Source of the DNA: an uncultured Allofournierella sp. | Lineage (GTDB): Bacteria > Bacillota > Clostridia > Oscillospirales > Ruminococcaceae | DNA length: 56,783 bases | Reading direction: 5' to 3' | Assembly: GCA_944382705.1 (NCBI GenBank) | Contig: CALWNE010000013.1 | Span: forward strand, 1 to 56,783 | In this document: positions 31,823 through 40,121 of the stretch, piece by piece | Layout: every line of letters starts with the position of its first letter | How positions within the stretch are numbered: position 1 is the stretch's first letter | Program-made: the position numbers and the translations under genes | The notes under the pieces: generated by a model | Seen by the model: only the letters and a program-made list of their open reading frames with translations | Databases searched by the model: none | What the model was told of the DNA's origin: nothing

Positions 31823-33527
31823 GAGCTGCATCCTCCTGCACGCAGTTAATAAAATCTTCCACCGTATAGCACCGAAGCTCCGGGTTCAGCTGCTGGGCCA
31901 GACGGAAAATTTCCGGCGGCCGGATGCCCACCTGCTGGGCCAGCTGGACATTGCCGAAAATTTCCTCCCGGCTGCCGTCCGCCACCACCTGGCCCTGGCA
32001 CAGCACAATGATTCGGTCCGCCCACTGGCAAACCAGCTCCATATCATGGGTGGCAATGATGGCGGTATGAAGGCTGTCCTTCAAATCCACCAGCAGGTTC
32101 AGCACCTCCCGGCGGGTGGCAATGTCCAGGTTGGCGGTGGGTTCGTCCAGCAACAGCACAGCCGGCTGCAAGGCCACGCCAATGGCCAGGCTGGCCCGGC
32201 GCATCTGTCCGCCGGAAAGCAGCCGGCCATCCCGGTGGGCCAGCGGTTCCAGGGCAAACCGGCGCAGAAGCTCCTGGCAGCGCTGGGGCCACTGCTCCAC
32301 CTGGCGCACCTCCATGGCATAAGCGATGTCTGCCTGGATGGAATCTTTAATGAACATTTCCTCCGGGTTTTGGTACACAAGGGAGATGGTTTGGGCCAGT
32401 TCCTCCGGCTGCTTGCCCAGAATGCTCTCCCCCAGCAGGGAGATGTCGCCCTGGGTGGGGCGCTGAAGGCCCACCAGCAATTTGAGCAGGGTGGATTTGC
32501 CCGCACCGTTGGAGCCCACCAAGGCTACCCGCTGCCCTTCCAGAATGGAAAGATCCAGCCCCTGAAACAGGGCACGGGGTTTGCCCTGTACCGTGCTGTG
32601 GTGCAGGTGAATGTTTTGCAGCTGGATGGCAGGGGGTGCATCTGCCGCAATGCCGGCGGGGTTTTGCAAATTTTGAGGTGGAGCCAGCCGCAGATGGCCC
32701 AGTGCCTGCCGGGCCTGCTGGGGGGTGGTGGGCAGCTCTGCACCGGGATGCAGCAGCCCCCGCTGGACCAGCAGGTGGGCGGTCTGGGTGGTTTGAGGGG
32801 GCACAATGCTGCAGCGGCTCAGTTCCTCCACACGCTGGAGGGCCTGCTGGGTAGGCAGCTGCCACTGTACGGCGCCATCCCGCAAAAGCAGCACGCTTTG
32901 GCAGTAGTGGGCAATGTATTCGGTGTGGTGCTCAATCACCACAATGGTTTTGCCCAGTTCCCGGTTCAGGTACTGCAAAACCTCATAAATCTGGTCTGCA
33001 TGGGCAGGGTCCAGCTGGGCAATGGGTTCATCCAAAATCAGAATATCCGGCCCCAGAGCAACAGCCCCGGCCAAAGCCAGCAGATGGGTCTGGCCGCCGG
33101 AGAGCTGCCATACATACTCCTGCTCCATACCGGACAGGCCGCACTGAGCCAGGGCCTGACGGCCCCGGTCAAGATAGTCTGCATGGGCGTAGTTCAGGCA
33201 GGCGTAGGAAGCATCGTCCAGAACGGTGGGGCGCACAATCTGGTTTTCAAAATCCTGGTACACATAGCCCACCTTCTGGGCCAGATGGCCCACGGTATGC
33301 TCCAGGGTGCAAATGCCCTGCACCAGAACCTGGCCTTCCAGCTGCCCGGCGATAAAATGGGGAATTAGCCCGTTGAGAAGTTTGCACAGGGTGGATTTGC
33401 CGCAGCCATTGTTGCCGATGATGGCCAAAAAATCCCCCTGCTTTACAGCAAAGCTCACATCCCGCAGGGTGGGGCGGTCCGCTCCGGGGTAGGTGAAGGT
33501 AACATGGGAAAGTTGAAGGGCATTCAT
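31812..33527 (-). CDS. Tandem energy-coupling ATPase of an ECF transporter
   Basis: 571 aa with two complete ABC ATPase domains. Domain 1: Walker A GNNGCGKST, Q-loop YVYQDFENQIV, signature LSGGQTHLLALA, Walker B ILILDEPIAQLD. Domain 2: Walker A GSNGAGKST, YQNPEEMF, LSGGQMRRASLA, LLLDEPTANLD, ATHDME. Equivalent to EcfA1-EcfA2 fused in one chain, as in YkoD-like proteins. The start at 33527 lies behind AAAGGA. Works with the T component downstream and the S component upstream. Confidence 0.95.
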   Translation of the reverse strand: MNALQLSHVTFTYPGADRPTLRDVSFAVKQGDFLAIIGNNGCGKSTLCKLLNGLIPHFIAGQLEGQVLVQGICTLEHTVGHLAQKVGYVYQDFENQIVRPTVLDDASYACLNYAHADYLDRGRQALAQCGLSGMEQEYVWQLSGGQTHLLALAGAVALGPDILILDEPIAQLDPAHADQIYEVLQYLNRELGKTIVVIEHHTEYIAHYCQSVLLLRDGAVQWQLPTQQALQRVEELSRCSIVPPQTTQTAHLLVQRGLLHPGAELPTTPQQARQALGHLRLAPPQNLQNPAGIAADAPPAIQLQNIHLHHSTVQGKPRALFQGLDLSILEGQRVALVGSNGAGKSTLLKLLVGLQRPTQGDISLLGESILGKQPEELAQTISLVYQNPEEMFIKDSIQADIAYAMEVRQVEQWPQRCQELLRRFALEPLAHRDGRLLSGGQMRRASLAIGVALQPAVLLLDEPTANLDIATRREVLNLLVDLKDSLHTAIIATHDMELVCQWADRIIVLCQGQVVADGSREEIFGNVQLAQQVGIRPPEIFRLAQQLNPELRCYTVEDFINCVQEDAAHAQ

Positions 33528-33552
33528 AGCAAAAAACGATTCCTTTCTGTGT

Positions 33553-34383
33553 TTAGCAGGGGGTCTTGCTGCGGCGGCGCAGCACCAGCAGTACCGCAAC
33601 GGCAAGGGCAGCGGCAAAGGTCATGCCCATGGCCAGGGCGGTGCCGCTTTCGGCCCAGCTGGCTTCCCAGCTAAATAGCTCCAGACCGGCGGTAGCGGCC
33701 AGTTCTGCGGCGCAGGCGGCGGCAAAGGTGGCCAGGCAGCCAACAACCAGCAGGGGGCTTACGCCGCCCATGCGCTGGGTGCGGGGCTGCATACCCAGCA
33801 GGGGTTCCATTTTGCCGTACAGGCGGGGCACCAGGTAAAGGGTGGGCAGCAGGCAGAACAGAATGCCGGAGAACAAAACATCGTTCAAAAAGGCAAAGCC
33901 CTCGGTAATATAAACGCTTTCCGGCAGGCCGGCAACGGCTTCAAAGTCCTCCACAGCCAGCTGCACCTTCAGGATGTCCACAATGGTGCCCATCAGCAGC
34001 TGCAGTGCGGTGCCGGTAAAGGCGGCAATGCCCACCGAAAGCTTGTTGCGGGGGTCCCGCACCATCCGGCCGGCCACATAAACGCCAATGGCCACCGTTG
34101 CAAACTTTTCCAGCTCGCCCAGCCCGCTGAACTGGCCCAGCATAATCTCGCTGAATACCAGCTCGCCGGTGGAAGCGCCCAGCGCTGCGCTCAGGGGGTC
34201 AAAGAGAATGGCCAGGGTAAGGGGGATGAACAAAAAGTACTCCACCGAAAATTCCACAAGGCCCACCTGAATTTTGGGGATGAGTTCGGTAAACAGGGTG
34301 GCAAGGCCGTACAGAGACATACTAAGCATAAAAATCATTCGTTTTTGGGCAGCAGTGGGCTGGCCGCAATGGGGGGTGTTCAT
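33553..34383 (-). CDS. ECF transporter S (substrate-binding) component, substrate unknown
   Basis: 276 aa, six or more hydrophobic segments: ~20-36, ~45-72, ~95-105, ~120-150, ~175-200, ~222-265. It opens the operon S-A-T-PHP, with AGGAGG 6 nt before the ATG. No motif identifies the vitamin or metal; no riboswitch is visible upstream. It is longer than typical S components (~180-220 aa) because of an extra C-terminal helix pair (from PLLVVGCLATFAAACAAELA). Confidence 0.82.
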   Translation of the reverse strand: MNTPHCGQPTAAQKRMIFMLSMSLYGLATLFTELIPKIQVGLVEFSVEYFLFIPLTLAILFDPLSAALGASTGELVFSEIMLGQFSGLGELEKFATVAIGVYVAGRMVRDPRNKLSVGIAAFTGTALQLLMGTIVDILKVQLAVEDFEAVAGLPESVYITEGFAFLNDVLFSGILFCLLPTLYLVPRLYGKMEPLLGMQPRTQRMGGVSPLLVVGCLATFAAACAAELAATAGLELFSWEASWAESGTALAMGMTFAAALAVAVLLVLRRRSKTPC

Positions 34384-34720
34384 GGTAATTCCTCCTGTCG
34401 ATGAAATAAAAGGGATTGCGTTTAGTGTAGCAAAGGGGTTGTAAGGTTTGCTTGCAGTACAGCGTAAAAAGCTGGTTAAATTGCCAGCTGGTTTTTAAAG
34501 CAACTTGAGGCTCCAAATGCCCTGCCCCAAAAGAAATTGGCTTAATGCTGGCATTTGCTGCTTGTTTGCCCGGCTTGTTATCATGTAAAATAAATGCAAA
34601 CTGCTTGCGGAACAGAAAGGAGCCCAATGGCAGATAAAAATTTTTGCAGAAGATTGAAGTAGATTGAAGCCCCTCCGTCGTTACATGAGAGAAAGAAACA
34701 CAGAAGGGAGGTCGGGCGGT
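34384..34720. promoter_or_regulatory. Divergent region between ECF transporter and sigma-factor operons
   Basis: A plausible plus-strand promoter is TTGTTT (34562-34567), 18-bp spacer, TAAAAT (34586-34591). A small stem AGCTGG/CCAGCT (34469-34489) lies between the units. A direct repeat GATTGAAGTAGATTGAAG is at 34653-34670. No gene is visible. Confidence 0.45.
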
Positions 34721-35245
34721 GTGACCCATGCACAATTTTCCACCTTGGTGGAGCAATATCAGCGGCTGGTGTACACCGTGTGCTACCAGCTGGTGCGGGA
34801 CCATCAGCTGGCAGAAGACCTGACCCAGGAAACCTTTGTGTCTGCTTTTGCCCATATGGAAGATTGCCCGCCGGAAAGCTACCGGCCCTGGCTGGCCCGT
34901 ATTGCCACCAACAAGGCAAAGGATCATTTAAAAAGTGCCTGGAACCGCAGGGTCACAGCACCTGGGGATGAAAAAATGCCTCAGGGTTCCACCGCTGCGG
35001 CCCTTACCTTTGAACCCGGCCCGGAGGATTTAACCGTGAGCAAGGCGGAGGCCCAGGCCATTGGCAAGTTGGTACGGCAGCTGAAGGAGCCCTATTTACA
35101 GGTTTCTGTGTTGTATTTCTTGGAGGAAAAAAGTGTGGATGAGATTTCCCAGGCGCTGCGCAGGCCGCCCAAAACGGTACATACCCAAATTTACCGGGCC
35201 AAAAGACTGTTGCAGCAACAAATCAAGGAAAGGGGTGTTTTGTGA
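34721..35245 (+). CDS. ECF-type (group 4) RNA polymerase sigma factor
   Basis: 174 aa. Region 2: FSTLVEQYQRLVYTVCYQLVRDHQLAEDLTQETFVSAF; region 4: VSVLYFLEEKSVDEISQALRRPPKTVHTQIYRAKRLLQQQ with a helix-turn-helix. GTG at 34721 is chosen because AGGGAGGT lies 8 nt upstream; the reading frame extends 19 codons further without a site. It is followed at once (TGAATG) by a zinc-finger anti-sigma candidate. Confidence 0.92.
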   Translation: MTHAQFSTLVEQYQRLVYTVCYQLVRDHQLAEDLTQETFVSAFAHMEDCPPESYRPWLARIATNKAKDHLKSAWNRRVTAPGDEKMPQGSTAAALTFEPGPEDLTVSKAEAQAIGKLVRQLKEPYLQVSVLYFLEEKSVDEISQALRRPPKTVHTQIYRAKRLLQQQIKERGVL

Positions 35246-35755
35246 ATGCCGGAGCTGTTTTGCAACAATGGACATTTAACAGATGAGGGATTGCAGGCCC
35301 TGCTTGCCGGTACGCTGGACGAGCTGCAAAGGCTGGAAGCAGCAGAGCACCTGAGTTTTTGCGATGAGTGCCTGCTGCGGTATACCCAGCTGCTGGAAGA
35401 ACCGCAGCTGATGGAGCCCTCCACACCCCAGGTTCTGCCGGTAATGCGCAGACTGCTTGGCAGGAAGGTGCGCACGCAGGTGCAGCGTTATGCGGCAGCG
35501 GTGGCAGCAGTGGCCATTACAGGGGCCTTCTGGTACAGCGGAGTATTTACCGGGGCGTTGGATACCTTGCAGAAAAGCAGCAATCCCCTGCCCCACACAA
35601 GCCAAAGCCAGCAGGTGCCAGACAAAAAGCCCGGCTGGCTGGAGCGGCTGGGGCCGCAGCACCACCCTGATACCCAGCAAAAACAAAACCGACAGCCGGA
35701 TTTGCAAGGCTGGCTTGCACAGCTATTTGAACGAGACGATTCCATAAAGGAGTGA
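35246..35755 (+). CDS. Putative anti-sigma factor with zinc-binding motif
   Basis: 169 aa. The cytoplasmic N-terminal part carries H-x3-C-x2-C (His35, Cys39, Cys42; EHLSFCDECLLRY), the ZAS signature of zinc-type anti-sigma factors. One membrane helix at ~80-100 (AAAVAAVAITGAFWYSGVF). The C-terminal ~65 residues are polar, Gln/Pro-rich and presumably outside. Start directly after the sigma stop, so the two are translationally coupled. Inferred to hold the sigma factor inactive at the membrane. Confidence 0.85.
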   Translation: MPELFCNNGHLTDEGLQALLAGTLDELQRLEAAEHLSFCDECLLRYTQLLEEPQLMEPSTPQVLPVMRRLLGRKVRTQVQRYAAAVAAVAITGAFWYSGVFTGALDTLQKSSNPLPHTSQSQQVPDKKPGWLERLGPQHHPDTQQKQNRQPDLQGWLAQLFERDDSIKE

Positions 35756-35762
35756 TTTGATT

Positions 35763-36332
35763 ATGCTTAAAAATCCATTGCTTACCCTGTTGTTTGCCTT
35801 TGTGCCCGGTGCGGGCCAGATGTATCAGGGTTACATGAAACGAGGCTTGAGCCAGGTGCTGGTGTTTGCCCTGATTATTATGGTGGGGGCGATGTTTATT
35901 ACCCCCGTATTGGTGCTGTGCGGTGTGGCGTATATGTACAGCTTTTTTGATGCGCTGAATCTGCGTGCACAGATGAAAAACGGCATCTACCCGCCCGATG
36001 AGTTTTGCCTGGGCTTGGATCACTGGCAGGAAGGCCTTGAGCTGGCCCGGCGCAAGAACAAGCTGGTGGGCGGCGGTCTGGTGCTGGTGGGCGTTTATAT
36101 GCTGTACGAAAATTTCATCAACCCCTGGGTATGGTACCTGAGCGACTGGTTTGGTTATGATAACCCTCTGGTAAACATTGTGCGCTCCCTGATTCAGGGG
36201 CTGCCCAATCTGGCGGTGGGCCTGGTGTTTGTGGCGGCAGGCGTGTGGCTTATTCGGGGCGGCAGCAGCAAGGACGAAAAGATTGGTGCAGACAAGGAGC
36301 CGGACTATATCCCCTACGACCCGGAACAGTAA
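35763..36332 (+). CDS. Membrane protein in the sigma-factor operon
   Basis: 189 aa. The N-terminus PLLTLLFAFVPGAGQMYQGYMKRGLSQVLVFALI resembles the small TM2-like 'G-x-G-Q-x-Y-x-G' segment of membrane proteins found with PspC/LiaF-type envelope genes. About four helices (6-20, 28-62, ~100-118, ~150-168) and an acidic C-terminal tail. Function unknown. ATG 35763 follows AAAGGAG at 9 nt; 7 bp after the anti-sigma stop. Confidence 0.78.
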   Translation: MLKNPLLTLLFAFVPGAGQMYQGYMKRGLSQVLVFALIIMVGAMFITPVLVLCGVAYMYSFFDALNLRAQMKNGIYPPDEFCLGLDHWQEGLELARRKNKLVGGGLVLVGVYMLYENFINPWVWYLSDWFGYDNPLVNIVRSLIQGLPNLAVGLVFVAAGVWLIRGGSSKDEKIGADKEPDYIPYDPEQ

Positions 36333-36347
36333 AGGAGGGCAGATGTT

Positions 36348-37217
36348 ATGATGCAGACGGAATCCATGGCCCAAGGCTCGCAAACACACAGGGCCCCGGA
36401 GGCTCCGGTGCGCCGGGTGGGCACCGTGACCATGGGCCTGGCCCTGGTACTGGGCGGCGCAGTGCTTGCGGCCAGCTACTGGGTGCCAGCCATTAATCTG
36501 GAGCTGGCGGCAAAACTCTGCCCGCTGCTGTTGGTGGCGCTGGGTATGGAAGTGCTGGTGGCATCCGCCAGCAAAACCAAGGCAAAACTCCGGTACGATA
36601 TAATGAGTATGTTCCTGTGCTTTTTTCTGCTGTGCGGCAGCATGGGGGTAGGGTTGATTTATCAGTATCTGCGGTATCAGCAAGCCTATGGAACGGCACA
36701 GCAGGTGGGGTTAGAGCAGCAGGCCATGGAGATTCTGGTCAAGGAGCTGCCCCAGGACAGCCTGAAGGAATGCAAAGTCAATGTGTGGGCAAGCACGCCG
36801 CTGGACGGCACCCAGCCCACCCTGGAAAAGGCAGCGGATGTTACGGTGGACGCGGTTGGGCTGGCCCCGGTGAACAGCGCCCGAGAACTGGCCCAGCTGG
36901 CCCAGCAGATAAAACCGGCACTGGAACAGATTCACACAAGGCGGCTGTTTTTGAAAGCAGAAGGGCTGGATGAGCAGGGCCGTGAGGTCATGTACTCGCT
37001 GGATTGCAACAGCCAGGTGGAGCTGGGCCTGAGCCTGGAGGGCCTGACCCAGAAAGTACAGGTTGGCTACTGGCAGGATGGCGGCTGGTACAGCCAGCAG
37101 GAATTGGAGTCCATGGCACAGGAAGAACAGCAAGAACAAGCCCGCAACGAAGGTTACGAGGAAGGCTTTCGACAGGGATACGAGCAGGCCGTGGCGGAAA
37201 ATGCCGATGCCCCCTGA
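36348..37217 (+). CDS. Membrane protein with LiaF/DUF5668-like N-terminus
   Basis: 289 aa. Helices at ~25-45, ~52-70 (AAKLCPLLLVALGMEVLV) and ~85-105 resemble the N-terminal membrane domain of LiaF-like proteins. The remaining ~180 residues are extracellular or cytoplasmic with mixed alpha/beta composition and an acidic, Glu/Gln-rich end (QEEQQEQARNEGYEEGFRQG). AGGAGG precedes the ATG. Last gene of sigma-anti-sigma-membrane-membrane; the set looks like an envelope-stress circuit (inference). Confidence 0.75.
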   Translation: MMQTESMAQGSQTHRAPEAPVRRVGTVTMGLALVLGGAVLAASYWVPAINLELAAKLCPLLLVALGMEVLVASASKTKAKLRYDIMSMFLCFFLLCGSMGVGLIYQYLRYQQAYGTAQQVGLEQQAMEILVKELPQDSLKECKVNVWASTPLDGTQPTLEKAADVTVDAVGLAPVNSARELAQLAQQIKPALEQIHTRRLFLKAEGLDEQGREVMYSLDCNSQVELGLSLEGLTQKVQVGYWQDGGWYSQQELESMAQEEQQEQARNEGYEEGFRQGYEQAVAENADAP

Positions 37218-37297
37218 TGGAATGGTTTTTTAAAAGTGTTCCAGCCGGCTGAACTGCAGCGAGTTCCCGGATTTTAACGCCATATTACAACACAAAA

Positions 37298-37333
37298 AGC
37301 AGCCCCCTGCACCTTGGTGCAGGGGGCTGATTT
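37298..37333 (+). terminator. Terminator of the sigma-factor operon
   Basis: AGCCCCCTGCACC pairs perfectly with GGTGCAGGGGGCT around TT, followed by GATTTTT. Confidence 0.92.
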
Positions 37334-37434
37334 TTGCAGGTTTGCGCAGGGAGCAAACCCTTGGGCAAAAGGGATTGGCAGAGGAACGCAAAGTTTGTTT
37401 GGGGCGGATAAGGGAATATTTTGCGAAAATTTGG

Positions 37435-37463
37435 TTGTGCTTTCCGGTCTGCCGTGCTAAACT
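37435..37463 (+). promoter_or_regulatory. Promoter of the UMF1 permease gene
   Basis: -35 TTGTGC (37435-37440), 17-bp spacer, -10 TAAACT (37458-37463). Confidence 0.5.
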
Positions 37464-37524
37464 GACTAGGAATCCTTCAAAAAATAGAACTATTTTTCCC
37501 TTTGGGGCTTTGGAGAGGTGGAAC

Positions 37525-38913
37525 ATGAAAAAGCTTTTGAACGGCTATTCAAAAGAGGAAAAAAGCTGGATGATGTATGACTGGGCCAACAGTGCCCATT
37601 CGGTGATTGTGGTTACAATCCTGCCGATTTTTTACAATACGGTGGTGGGCTACATGGCGGATGCTGCTTCTGGCATGAGCACCTGGGGCTATGCCACCAG
37701 TGCGGCCATGGGCATTGTGGCCTTGCTGGCCCCGGTGCTGGGTGTTTTGGGCGATTTTAAAGGAATGCGCAAAAAGCTGTTTACAGCCTTTATGCTGGTG
37801 GGCGTGGTATCCTGCGGGTTGCTGGCTGCTGCCCCCATGATGGACTTTGTTACCCCCGGCACAGCGGAGCGGGTGGGTATGGCAGTGCTTGTGCTGTACA
37901 TCCTATCCACCATTGGCTTTGCGGGAGCAAACCTTTACTACGACAGTTTTTTGAGCGATGTTACCAGTGAGGACCGGATGGACAAGGTATCCACCATGGG
38001 GTACGGCATGGGCTACATTGGCGGCTCTACCATTCCGCTGCTGGTGTTTTTGATTTTGAATCTGGTGCTGGGCAGCGATAAAATCCTGTTTTGTTTGTCC
38101 TTCGCTTTTGGCATGACCGCCGTGTGGTGGCTTGTGTTCAGCCTTCCCATGCTGAAAAATGTCCAGCAGAAAAGCTACACCGAGGCGCCAAAGGGTGCTG
38201 TGCGCCGGGCGGTGCTGGGCCTTGGAGGTACGATAAAGGAAATCGTTCGGCACAAGGCCATGCTGGTGTATCTGCTGGCATACTTCTTTTACATCGATGG
38301 GGTGAACACCATCATTCACATGGCCACCAGCTACGGCGATACCCTGGGTCTGGACTCCACCAGCATGATGCTGGCGCTGCTGCTGGTGCAGGTGCTGGGC
38401 CTGCCCTTCTGCCTGCTGTACATCAAGGCCAGCGAGCGGTTTGGGGCCTGGCGCATGGTGGGTGTGGCCATCTGCATTTACATGGGCGTAACGGTGTATG
38501 CCTTCTTTTTAAGAGAAGTTTGGCAGTTTTGGGTGATGGCGGTTTTGGTGGCCACCAGCCAGGGCGGTATCCAGGCATTGAGCCGCAGCATGTTTGGCAA
38601 GATGATTCCCGATAAAAAGCGCAGCGGCGAGTTTTTTGGCTTCTATGATATTTTTGGCAAGTTCAGTGCCATCATGGGCCCGGCGCTGGTGGGCGTAAGC
38701 AGCTCGGTTGCGGCCAATGTAAAGCTGGCCCAGATGGGCTTAACCCGCAGCCAGGCAGAGCCGGAGGTGCTTAAAATGGTGGACAGCGCTGCCGCACCCT
38801 GGGGAATTCTGAGCCTGCTGCTCATCTTTTTTGTGGGTGCCGGTCTTTACTTTTTTGTATTGCCCCGGTGCATCAATAAGCAGCAGCAGACTGCCTGTGG
38901 ACAGAATGTTTGA
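37525..38913 (+). CDS. MFS transporter, UMF1 family
   Basis: 462 aa, ~12 helices. The start KKLLNGYSKEEKSWMMYDWANSAHSVIVVT, then FSDVTSEDRMDKVSTMGYGMGYIGG-like segment and the late GGIQALSRSMFGKMIPDKKRSGEFFGFYD are typical of the UMF1 (Atg22-like) family of bacterial major-facilitator permeases. Substrate not defined; the eukaryotic relatives export amino acids from vacuoles. GGAGAGGTG lies 4-10 nt before ATG 37525; the longer upstream frame would overlap the promoter. Monocistronic. Confidence 0.9.
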   Translation: MKKLLNGYSKEEKSWMMYDWANSAHSVIVVTILPIFYNTVVGYMADAASGMSTWGYATSAAMGIVALLAPVLGVLGDFKGMRKKLFTAFMLVGVVSCGLLAAAPMMDFVTPGTAERVGMAVLVLYILSTIGFAGANLYYDSFLSDVTSEDRMDKVSTMGYGMGYIGGSTIPLLVFLILNLVLGSDKILFCLSFAFGMTAVWWLVFSLPMLKNVQQKSYTEAPKGAVRRAVLGLGGTIKEIVRHKAMLVYLLAYFFYIDGVNTIIHMATSYGDTLGLDSTSMMLALLLVQVLGLPFCLLYIKASERFGAWRMVGVAICIYMGVTVYAFFLREVWQFWVMAVLVATSQGGIQALSRSMFGKMIPDKKRSGEFFGFYDIFGKFSAIMGPALVGVSSSVAANVKLAQMGLTRSQAEPEVLKMVDSAAAPWGILSLLLIFFVGAGLYFFVLPRCINKQQQTACGQNV

Positions 38914-38938
38914 AAAAAGAACTCGAAAAGTGTAAAAT
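38910..38938 (+). promoter_or_regulatory. Promoter-like sequence before the phospholipase-like gene
   Basis: TTGAAA (38910-38915), 17-bp spacer, TAAAAT (38933-38938). The -35 overlaps the UMF1 stop codon, and a terminator hairpin begins right after the -10. Confidence 0.45.
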
Positions 38939-38979
38939 AAGGGCGGGCAGAGGGGATAACAGCACTCTGCCCGCCCTTT
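38937..38979. terminator. Terminator after the UMF1 gene
   Basis: AAGGGCGGGCAGAG pairs with CTCTGCCCGCCCTT around a 10-nt loop. Confidence 0.85.
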
Positions 38980-39024
38980 GCAATTAACAGAAATTAGGAT
39001 AACTTATGTGAGAGAGGTGAGTGT

Positions 39025-39945
39025 ATGCCCGAAGGGTATACCCATGTGCGCACCGCCCGGCAGGCGGCCCAGCTGGCCGAAATCATGGTGCCGGACAGGG
39101 AGGCCTTTGCCTGTGGAGCCAACGGACCGGATGTTTTGTTTTGCTACCGGGTATGGCGCAAGGCGGCCAAGCGGGGCGAAAATCTGCCCCTTTTGGGGGA
39201 CAGGCTTCACGATGAAAATACCGGAGTGTTTTTGCAGAGCCTGATTGAACAGGCCAAGACCCCCCAGGAGCGCAGCTATGTGCTGGGCTTTTTGTGCCAT
39301 TATGCCACCGACTGCGTGGTGCATCCTTATGTGGTGGCCATTACCCGGCCGGGCCAGCTGTACGGCATGGCGGGGGGGCATGGCTACTTTGAAATTGCGC
39401 TGGACAGCGTGCTCCACAAACGGGATACCGGCAAGGGGAGCGTTCCGGTGCAGGACACCACCCCCCTTATGAGCCGTAAGAGCTGTACCCAGGCGGCAGC
39501 ACTGCTGCAAACGGCGCTGCAAAAGACCTTGGGCCAGCAGGTGAGCCTTGCAGCCTTGCAGGATACCTTTGCCCACACCCGCTTGATGCGCAGCTTGTTT
39601 GTGAGCCGACTGCGGCTGAAATACGGGCTGTTCTGGCTGGTGGAGCCGCTGTTTGGCGGCAGAGGTTTCATCACCGGCCATGTAACTCCGGCCCACCTGC
39701 GGGGCGGAGATGAGGGCCAGGGTTTGCCCCAGGTATGGAAAAACCCCTTTACCCATCAGCAGCAGACCGAAACGGTGTGGCAGCTGCTGGAGCAGGCTGC
39801 CCACCGCAGCGCCCAGTGCATGAAGGCGGCCCAGCAGGTGTGGGACGGCAACCAGAGCATGGAGCAGGCTATGGAGTGCATTGGCTCCAACAGTTACCTG
39901 TCCGGCCTGCCGGATGAGCGCAGCGCTCCCGCCCAGCAGGGATAA
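39025..39945 (+). CDS. Zinc-dependent phospholipase C-like protein
   Basis: 306 aa. Blocks of the Zn-dependent PLC-like family: YTHVRTARQAAQ (His near N-terminus), GANGPDVLFCYRVW, GFLCHYATDCVVHPYV and GGHGYFEIALDSVL supply the His/Asp metal ligands. No signal peptide, so it is cytoplasmic or uses another route; this class of Clostridia proteins is biochemically uncharacterised. GAGAGGTG precedes the ATG. Monocistronic, closed by the hairpin at 40018. Confidence 0.88.
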   Translation: MPEGYTHVRTARQAAQLAEIMVPDREAFACGANGPDVLFCYRVWRKAAKRGENLPLLGDRLHDENTGVFLQSLIEQAKTPQERSYVLGFLCHYATDCVVHPYVVAITRPGQLYGMAGGHGYFEIALDSVLHKRDTGKGSVPVQDTTPLMSRKSCTQAAALLQTALQKTLGQQVSLAALQDTFAHTRLMRSLFVSRLRLKYGLFWLVEPLFGGRGFITGHVTPAHLRGGDEGQGLPQVWKNPFTHQQQTETVWQLLEQAAHRSAQCMKAAQQVWDGNQSMEQAMECIGSNSYLSGLPDERSAPAQQG

Positions 39946-40017
39946 AAGCCATAGCCGGAGAGTTTGGCATAACAAAAAGAGACAGGCTTTTTGCCCTGCT
40001 TGCCCATAACAAAGCGA

Positions 40018-40046
40018 AACGCCCCTGCACAAAGTGCAGGGGCGTT
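40018..40046 (+). terminator. Terminator of the phospholipase-like gene
   Basis: AACGCCCCTGCAC pairs perfectly with GTGCAGGGGCGTT around AAA. Confidence 0.82.
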
Positions 40047-40063
40047 TGTGATAAATCGGCTAA

Positions 40064-40104
40064 AAAAAGGCCCGCTTGTGCAAAAGGCAGAAGCGGGCCT
40101 TTGC
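40064..40104 (-). terminator. Terminator of the feo operon
   Basis: AAAGGCCCGCTT pairs with AAGCGGGCCTTT around a 13-nt loop; on the minus strand it ends in seven T. It lies 18 bp past the stop at 40122. Confidence 0.88.
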
Positions 40105-40121
40105 ACAGAGCGGGGCAGGGG

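Noticed and set aside
34721..35755. Operon as an immunity or resistance cassette
   Set aside because: The sigma and zinc anti-sigma signatures explain the first two genes; no toxin, nuclease or resistance gene is attached.
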